Assembly (NCBI GenBank): GCA_902702965.1
Contig: CACRXP010000145.1
Coordinates: 260,488 to 324,487, forward strand
DNA length: 64,000 nt
Origin: Spirometra erinaceieuropaei
Taxonomy: Eukaryota > Platyhelminthes > Cestoda > Diphyllobothriidea > Diphyllobothriidae
Reading direction: 5' to 3'
Below the pieces are notes generated by a model. It worked only from the letters and a program-made list of their open reading frames with translations. It had not been told where the DNA came from and did no database searches. Shown here in pieces: positions 58,601 through 64,000 of the stretch (its first letter is position 1; the number at the start of each line of letters is the position of its first letter). Both the position numbers and the translations under genes were made by a program.

Positions 58601-59240
58601 GCAAGTAGAGAAGCAGATACGGTGATGGGAACTGACCGTACGGGTGGGCAGATGTACAGCAACAGGGCGAAAAGGGCCATAATGCCAGATACGACGATTT
58701 TGAAGTTTTCATAATTATTTTTGTAGGCGAATCTATGAGAGCGTAAAGGAGGAAAGTGGCACAAACTTCTCTTGTTTGCTGGTGAAGGATACATCAACAG
58801 CACCGAGGACCACGCTTAGGTATGGCCTACGTTGTATTATCGTGAGTGAGGGGAAGAAGTATAGGCAAACCCATTCTTCTTCGGCAGACTCTGTTCCATC
58901 TCGCTAAGAATCAACTTTTTCGCCTCGAAACGCTCCTTGATGACTGATAATTCAACGGCTTCATGCATGTTCGTTGTATCTTTCAGGCTGAAGGGCGTTT
59001 GCTATGACAAAAGTAGAAAGCTTACTTTTGCATTTCCTTCGTTAGCATTTGTATGTAAAGTCTGTAATGTTTGATGTCATGAAGGCAAGATTGTTGTTTT
59101 GATCGAATTTCTTCGCAGAGGTTAACGTACTCGAAGTGCTTTTGCTGAAGTAACGGTGGTAATTTGAGTACTCGACAGCGTACCTCGAAGTCAGCAAACT
59201 CTGAATCAAAGACCTCCACGCTTTCTCTAAACTTCTCCAT
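37470..59240 (-). CDS. TMEM120: TMEM120 (TACAN)-like membrane protein, nine exons
   Basis: Minus-strand CDS = 59240-59026, 58987-58871, 58814-58767, 58732-58637, 56887-56732, 56642-56581, 51137-51045, 41263-41130, 37670-37470; 1122 bases, 373 residues (human paralogs are about 340). All introns are GT-AG with matching phases. An N-terminal coiled coil (about residues 1-115) is followed by LPKKNG, a six-helix core with [68 protein letters not shown] and CKEWH, and a basic tail ([13 protein letters not shown]). TMEM120 proteins sit in the ER and nuclear envelope, bind coenzyme A, resemble fatty-acid elongases in fold, and TMEM120A was proposed as a mechanosensitive channel, which is disputed. 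The His-His after the GWW motif in vertebrates is Tyr-His here. Introns of 1.7-9.8 kb carry most of the repeats in this half. Confidence 0.92.
39497..39905 (-). pseudogene. Penelope-like element GIY-YIG endonuclease, C-terminal remnant
   Basis: Homolog of 21196-21590 with an intact [18 protein letters not shown] box near 39820, then [15 protein letters not shown] (about 39725), [20 protein letters not shown] (about 39610) and LPW. An in-frame stop follows HLPA, and a T-rich run at 39740-39750 has shifted the frame. Only the endonuclease end is present. Confidence 0.7.
40215..40260 (+). repeat. Family-4 fragment
   Basis: gtgcaatttacgtaggctga then gagaagctcgtaaaagcaag parallels gtgcgatttacgcaagcggt then agaagctcgtacgaaagct at 56258-56303. 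Confidence 0.45.
40590..40740 (+). repeat. Family-3 dispersed repeat copy
   Basis: Contains ctcctcactcctccactagg, ggcaaggcaacc, and gctgacaaggctaagcagcc followed by gtgccacacacgatccggtc; the last part matches 57130-57182. Confidence 0.5.
41130..41263 (-). CDS. TMEM120: TMEM120-like exon 8
   Basis: [20 protein letters not shown], then [19 protein letters not shown] and CKEWH. Acceptor cctaaattttgcag, donor gtaagt. Confidence 0.92.
41264..51044 (-). other. TMEM120-like intron 7 (9.8 kb)
   Basis: The longest intron. A tRNA-like sequence lies at 43655-43720. Many ORFs of 60-140 codons on both strands have no recognisable domain and no consistent splice pattern. Homopolymer G runs occur at 45258-45268 and 40755-40768. 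Confidence 0.65.
43655..43720 (-). repeat. tRNA-like relic
   Basis: Minus strand gagccggtggcccaactggt resembles a tRNA A box region; the B box is poor. Probably an old SINE head. Confidence 0.3.
51045..51137 (-). CDS. TMEM120: TMEM120-like exon 7 (93 bases)
   Basis: [20 protein letters not shown], then [10 protein letters not shown]. Acceptor ttgctattttag, donor gtgagt. It lies 5.4 kb from exon 6 and 9.8 kb from exon 8. Confidence 0.92.
51550..51590 (+). repeat. (AAT)n microsatellite
   Basis: About 40 bases of imperfect ataataataataat. Confidence 0.9.
52860..52930 (+). repeat. tRNA-like relic with perfect T-arm
   Basis: ggggttcgaacccc at about 52911-52926 is a perfect B box and T-arm palindrome. 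The upstream part does not fold as a tRNA, so it is likely a SINE head remnant. Confidence 0.45.
54120..54240 (+). repeat. Diverged SINE-1 copy (tail)
   Basis: gacgacaaataagcctgaag then ggtcatttgagtgtcccc and tgtcggcaacactcc parallel the SINE-1 tail at 34035-34105 in order. Confidence 0.5.
54640..55680 (+). pseudogene. Ancient RTE reverse transcriptase relic
   Basis: Plus-strand translation recalls the RTE linker and reverse transcriptase in order: [20 protein letters not shown] (about 54718), [15 protein letters not shown] (about 54790), a gap, [16 protein letters not shown] (about 55272), [10 protein letters not shown] (about 55335), [18 protein letters not shown] (about 55444) and, after a frameshift, [14 protein letters not shown] (about 55510). 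More diverged than copies A and B, and opposite in strand. Confidence 0.6.
55680..56310. repeat. Inverted pair of SINE-like (family-4) repeats
   Basis: The minus-strand text of about 55830-55690 (aatttgaaaaagacgtaatt, gttaccaaataag, ggatgttttt) matches the plus-strand text of 56090-56200 (aacttgaagaagacgtaatg, gctaccgaaagag, gaatgttttt). The left arm is preceded on its strand by a tRNA B box (gggttcgaactc), suggesting a tRNA-headed SINE. Confidence 0.5.
56581..56642 (-). CDS. TMEM120: TMEM120-like exon 6 (62 bases)
   Basis: [20 protein letters not shown], equivalent to the family WPDG...FR-x-QF segment. Acceptor cttcctcaacag, donor gtgagt; the preceding intron is 89 nt. Confidence 0.88.
56732..56887 (-). 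CDS. TMEM120: TMEM120-like exon 5
   Basis: [20 protein letters not shown], then [20 protein letters not shown] and a helix to LAGVMLIW. This is the best conserved part of the family. Acceptor tatctcctttag, donor gtaagc. Confidence 0.92.
57010..57190 (+). repeat. Family-3 dispersed repeat copy
   Basis: gtgaacttgcgtggcaactc, then gaggcaaagtcaagacaacc, then gtggctgataaggcc and cgcgtgtcacacataacct. The fullest copy in this window. Confidence 0.55.
57858..58050 (+). repeat. SINE-2 family copy
   Basis: Colinear with 21911-22120. Starts gcgagtccacgagtggcgg, has cggtcctcag near 57887, and ends catggcgaccg near 58050. Confidence 0.55.
58637..58732 (-). CDS. TMEM120: TMEM120-like exon 4
   Basis: [19 protein letters not shown], then first membrane helix (ALFALLLYI) and CPPVR. 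Acceptor acgctctcatag, donor gtcagt; followed by a 1749-nt intron. Confidence 0.9.
58767..58814 (-). CDS. TMEM120: TMEM120-like exon 3 (48 bases)
   Basis: [15 protein letters not shown], matching the family LVLGNVNVTLLSKQ segment. Flanked by introns of 56 nt (58815-58870) and 34 nt (58733-58766). Confidence 0.85.
58871..58987 (-). CDS. TMEM120: TMEM120-like exon 2
   Basis: Residues 72-110: [20 protein letters not shown], then ending SLPKKN and two bases of Gly. LPKKNG is a hallmark of the family. The preceding intron is 38 nt (58988-59025). Confidence 0.88.
59026..59240 (-). CDS. TMEM120: TMEM120-like exon 1
   Basis: Residues 1-71 plus two bases; charged and helical ([14 protein letters not shown] ... 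[12 protein letters not shown]), the coiled-coil start. A 3' splice-like ctttctctttag lies directly before the ATG, so a 5' leader is spliced on, either trans or cis. If cis, translation could start further upstream. Confidence 0.8.
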
Positions 59241-59242
59241 CT

Positions 59243-62200
59243 AAAGAGAAAGATAACGAATGAACGGCAATATAGCATTTCCGTTAGCCGACATGGAGTG
59301 TCAGACGTAACACCAACATAGATACCTGAAGAGTTACCTAACACCTGGTTAAATAAGGAATTCAAGGATGAGGCAAATATGAGACAGACTGGACTGGGCG
59401 CACAAAATGACCTGAGGGCCAATGCATCACACCTACTAACACTAATCAAGGGAAAATAACTGTCAGTGACTTCGAACTGTTTCTATTTATCTAATACCTA
59501 GATCAAACATGTAAATGTAGCCAAAGGGAAAAATCAAACAATCGAGAAGTATCTACCACAAAGGTTTTGTACACCGATTCGGTCAATTTCGGCTAGTTCG
59601 CCATCATCGTTCATTGATGTCAGGTTCTGACGCAACCGAGGTTTTGTCCTGAGACCGGTGGGCTCCATTTTCTCAGAAATTGAATTACTGCGCTAGTCCT
59701 CTGTTAGCTGAGATCAGAAATATGCAGAGATTGGTGTTCGCCGACCTATCCTGACTGCGAGATGAAAATGGAACTTTCCGCTCTACCCTGGAGCTCGGAC
59801 TGTCGATCCTATCCAGACCCTTTCGGTGCCTTTAATCTTCGTCGGCAACACTTTTCAATGACGGTTTACTTGTCGCTATGCGACAGTCTGATTGCGCTTT
59901 GGCCTGGATCTCCGAGACAAAACAAAAATCTCCATTTCTGTTCTGCAAACAGGACAGACTGAAGAACGTCCTTCAAAGCCTCACGAGCATATACGACATG
60001 CTTCAGAAATACCCAAAACTGTCTTTCAAATGAAATTGTACACCGACCGACCTAGATGTACACTTTCTTGCGAAATTATACTAAGGTCTTTTTGGAATAA
60101 CAGCACGATTGGCATGACAGTTCGACCGTCGTTTCCGACCATGTTCACCGCGTGCTCCACAGCAGGGCGAGAGCAGAGACGGTGACATGCGCATGAATAG
60201 TTTATAGTGACGGTTAACTTGCGCGGCATTTACCGTATTCTATCCCCCTATCTGGGCCCCGAATCACGAGAGTCAGAAAACCGGATGCGGGAGAAGACGG
60301 CCGGCACGGTGAAAAGCCGCACTTAGGCGTAGCCCCAAACCCTCTTTTGCAAAAGATAAAAAGGAGTCAGTTCGGATCTTAACTGGCGCGGCATTGGCCC
60401 ACACCCCGGCGTGTCGTCACAGTACCAGTGTTGGCGTTTGTCATGGGTGCGCATTTCCAATAACGCCCGTCGGACCCCGAGCTAGCTCCCGGTGTTGGTC
60501 CAGCACACCTGTCGCATGACCTGTTTTAGGGCAAAACTCGCAATATAAGTGTGCAATAATGGCAGAATTGTTGAGACATGCCTGGCTGGCCTTCGTTCAA
60601 CCATGGAACCGAAATACCTTCAAGTAAATTACATACAGTATAGAATCCGAAGAAGTAACACAAACTCTGCCTTAACGCTTGGAAATGACAAACTCTCTTG
60701 CCCTAGACAGAGCTTTGCTCGAATCTGGGCTATCTCGTTCACGCGAATATCGCTAAAGATCCGTCCACTCTGTTCGACAGCGAGACAGTTACCATCTAAT
60801 GAGCGCAGTAGAATGTAACCTTAAATTGAATCCAATATTGTCCAGAGCACTCACACGCTTATTCTTGATTTTTGGTCGACGGTTATCTGCCGGGCAAAGG
60901 TACCTAGGGCTACTATTCCAAACAACGCGGCACATCAGATAATTTGACATGAAAACGCAAAGACTGGTTGATAAGGTTTGTTATGGGAAGGAACTCTGGG
61001 TGTTCGTGAAAGGAGATGCAGTGCGGCTGACATGATTAAAGAAAACCAAAATGGGCAGACCTAGGGAATGAGCACCAAAGTGCATTTCGACACAATTAAG
61101 AACAAAGACAAGACAAAACAGTTACTATCTGAAATGAGCTAGGACTTAACAGCAACACTGGGTTAGGCAGTTCCCTTTGGGGGTTGTTCGAGGATCGGGG
61201 ACCTGAGGTAGTTTCAAACAGCCACCTGTCACTTTCAGATGGAAGAAGTTAAAGTCAGACACCGAGATGTTTCTATTCAGGAAGATGTGGTTCGAGTGTT
61301 CGGATTTTGCAGTTTGGTCCAAATAGCCTGGATTTATCTATAGGATCGCGACTATCCGCAGTCAAATAGTAGATTATTCACGTGCAGGACCTACTAAGGA
61401 CTAGGGAATTTTAACAGCAGTTAACTAATCACTGGCGATGCACTGCGCACAGTTTGCTAGTACGACAAGCAAAAGATGCGCTCTCATTGAACGACACTTC
61501 ACAAATGTCGCTAGGGCAAATTTCTGAGAGCGTTTGAACGTTTGTTCAACCGGGTCATAAAGTTGGCTCGCAGGTGCGGTCACCGTACCTTTTAATGATG
61601 AGGGGATTCCTGAGAACTTCCGGTAGTAAGAACGTTTTTCGCTCGGCTCTTAACACGCCAGTCGTAACATAAATCAACAACTCCACCTTCTAACTCCCAT
61701 GCGGAGACAATTGCGTGCAGATCTCGTCGAAAAATTAGATACGTAGTAAGAAAATCTCCTTTTTATTGTTTGTAAGCTATGATTTTTTCGAAGTTACAAT
61801 GGATCCTCTATAGCTAGTTTGCGTACGCGTGGTAACGAAGTTGTCGGGTAAGTGGGAAAGAAGATACCGGTCTAAGGCGACCGACCCGGCGAAATAACCT
61901 TATACTAAGGTCCCGCAAAGTCATTACAGTCAACAAGATCATGAAGATTCCACGCTCATCTGTCAGGTGAGTCTTTTTAACGATGTGACTTCAGGTCGTG
62001 GAAGAGGAAAGTACAAGCAACCCCTCATGTACATCCGCATAGTTTGAAAGACACCTGAAAGACATTTTACCCTGTATATATTTTAAGTGATACTCATCCA
62101 TCTTCATTGCTGCCTGACTGTTAGCCTAACCACTTTGTGTAGCAGTAAAGCAAATCGGCGAACGCAACTTTTGAGAATTTCTACACATTAATTTACAAAT

Positions 62201-63040
62201 TATTATGGAAAGGACGAAACGGCGCACAATGTGCCCAGCATTATTAACATTGCCGGTGACGCGAAACGCCACGCACTCCTGGACCACTTTCCGTATTTTC
62301 ATTTGATTTATCTTAATAGATTGAGAAAAGTACTGTAGAGTCCACCGCGGTCATTACAGCAGATAGATAAGCTATTGAGTGAGACGCACGAATGAGTGTT
62401 GTCAACGGTGTCTCCAGACCTGGGCTCCTTCATAAACATAAGGGAGGCCCATTCTCCGTAGGTCGTGGTTAGTGAGCAACCTAATTGCGACCAATTCACG
62501 CTTCGTCGTCGAAATCTCTCTAGAAAATATTTATTGACGATAACGTAGGATACATGAAGCACATACGTTCCGATCATGATAGAAGTGTTCGCATAGTATA
62601 AAATGAACTTGATAACTTCAGATTATTCTCCCAACCCTGCTGAATTTTTTTTATCCAATTTGCGAACGGCTGACCTTTACAGGACAATCAGTCATGCGTC
62701 CCTATCACTCCCGTGTGCTACGTGCAAATCCATCCGGCTGGAAAACTATGTTTTGACAAAAAAGACTGACAGCTAGCGACGAAAACTTAATATGTCGTAA
62801 AATATGTTAACGACACTGTAAATAGTGGCAATTTTTTGCGCATGCCATGGCCGATCCCATCCCCCATAAGGGACAGTGCTCATGAACTCTACAACTACAT
62901 GGCCCCCTTGTGGGGGATTTACGATAAATGATGGATGAAATGCAAATATCAGCAAGACAAACATCCATATTCTAATTAATAATGACCCGTTTACTTCCTG
63001 TGCAGTTGTAGGCATCACAATAATTTTCAAAAGTCAACAG
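59243..63040. other. Upstream of the TMEM120-like gene; no gene recognised
   Basis: 3.8 kb. A weak family-3 copy lies at 60190-60310 (gttaacttgcgcggcattta). ORFs up to 97 codons have no known motifs. Promoter elements of the TMEM120-like gene must lie here if it is not trans-spliced from a longer transcript. Confidence 0.4.
60190..60310 (+). repeat. Family-3 dispersed repeat copy, diverged
   Basis: gttaacttgcgcggcattta, cccctatctgggccccg and agtcagaaaaccggatgcgg follow the block order of the family. Confidence 0.35.
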
Positions 63041-63230
63041 GAGAAACGCAGACCATGACAGAAGGCGATGTAGCACTGATGAGGACGACTTGTGCAAAGT
63101 CTGCGAAGTGACGCAGTCGTCGGTGGTAAGTTTTCTACATGCACTGCTACTTGTTTTTAAGCATTCCGATGGAAATGACACGGAGGACGACTCTGTGGAT
63201 AAATTGTCCGCGAACAACACATCTCGCCAG
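63041..63230 (+). CDS. Candidate exons of an unknown acidic protein
   Basis: Exon 63041-63125 (acceptor ttttcaaaagtcaacag) encodes RNADHDRRRCSTDEDDLC, then KVCEVTQSSV. A 36-nt GT-AG intron (63126-63161, gtaagt to ttttaag) joins it in frame to HSDGNDTEDDSVDKLSANN and TSRQK; the donor after that is unclear (open to a TAG at 63278). The Asp/Glu/Ser-rich composition with a CKVC pair could belong to a regulatory or RING-type protein, but I do not recognise it. The 36-nt intron is like the mini-introns of the two firm genes. Upstream and downstream exons were not found with confidence; 63371-63460 may be another. Confidence 0.35.
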
Positions 63231-64000
63231 AAAGGTGGCGACGCAGGCCATTTACTTGTTTCGTGGATCTCCGGGGATTAGCCGGATGACTGCGGTACAC
63301 AGACGCTGTGTACGCTCTCAGGGAAAATACGCGGAATTTTCAGACTGCCAACCGACTTGTACCTTAATTAGCGGAATGTCCAAGGCAAAAGAGCGGGGAC
63401 ATGCAGGTGCTGATGTTGTTAGACAAAAAACCAGCCGAAGTCTGACGAGTCATCAGGTGAGTTGTCAATTAATGTAACGAGGTGGATAAGGCAGACAATT
63501 ACCTGTACTTCTGACGTAACCCAATTATATGTATCAGCAAGAAGTTGTGTACACTGTACAAATTATTTTTGCTCGTAAACCATGCAGGAGATTTACACCA
63601 TGCATTATGGACTCGTGTAGCTGAATAGATAAGCGGATATTCAAAGACTACTTCATCCGCACCTGAGTGCACAAATGATACCCTAGACATCCGCTTGCAA
63701 TAATTAAGAGACCTCGTCGTTTTGACTTCCGAATATGTTAATAGAAATTATTTGTAAGTACAACGGATCAGTAGGACTCCAAAATATGATAACTAATTCC
63801 AGGATTGATAAGTCCCCACGGAGGCCGCTCTCCGCTAGGGCGCCCTAACAGCAGAGCCATACGAATGTATACTATAGCCTCAGCCTCTAATCCCCTGAAA
63901 GTATTTAGGCGCCCAGGGCTACACATTTGCTAGCCCGTGTGATTTGCGGGCTAGTGCATGTCGGTACACAGCCTGTGCGAGGAAAGGAGCCTTTCCGCTA
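63231..64000. other. Right edge, unresolved
   Basis: May contain further exons of the candidate gene (for example 63371-63460, between ccttaattag and gtgagt). Nothing else recognised. Confidence 0.3.

Larger units (their letters stand above)
56888..58636 (-). other. TMEM120-like intron 4
   Basis: 1749 nt with a family-3 copy (57010-57190) and a SINE-2 copy (57858-58050), both plus strand. Confidence 0.7.

Overview
This is nuclear DNA of a parasitic flatworm, most likely a diphyllobothriidean-type tapeworm (Spirometra, Dibothriocephalus, Schistocephalus and relatives). That is inferred from three things: two animal genes cut by very small GT-AG introns (33 to 38 nt) next to introns of several kb, RTE-type retrotransposon copies of the kind I associate with these genomes, and a very high load of decayed repeats. 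There are no operons, bacterial genes or CRISPR arrays.

Two conserved host genes can be pieced together exon by exon. On the plus strand, 13992-24202 holds nine exons of a Spinster/SPNS1-like lysosomal transporter of the major facilitator superfamily (561 residues as joined). On the minus strand, 59240-37470 holds nine exons of a TMEM120/TACAN-like six-helix membrane protein (373 residues as joined), with introns up to 9.8 kb. In both, every junction keeps the reading frame and has GT-AG ends. The two genes converge, tail to tail, with about 13 kb of repeats between them. A third possible gene (plus strand, from 63041) is suggested by two short open exons around a 36-nt intron.

Nearly everything else is transposon debris. 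1-11150 is a nest of retrotransposons: three CR1/Jockey-type LINE copies sharing one 3' tail (1-2810, 7240-8610, 8850-11145), a second CR1-like LINE (3257-5712) and the integrase end of a Ty3/gypsy element (5715-7215). 11470-13680 holds two inverted-duplicate structures, one of which keeps protein-level similarity. 25775-32520 is a head-to-tail fusion of two decayed RTE elements, both on the minus strand. 33409-34135 is a head-to-head pair of tRNA-headed SINE-like units. The introns of the two host genes carry Penelope-type GIY-YIG endonuclease remnants, a MITE-like element with telomere-like repeats, SINE-like repeats and a very old RTE relic.

The host genes act independently of the repeats: SPNS1 proteins export lysophospholipids from lysosomes, and TMEM120 proteins are coenzyme-A-binding membrane proteins of the ER and nuclear envelope. 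All coordinates come from reading by eye; no alignments were run.
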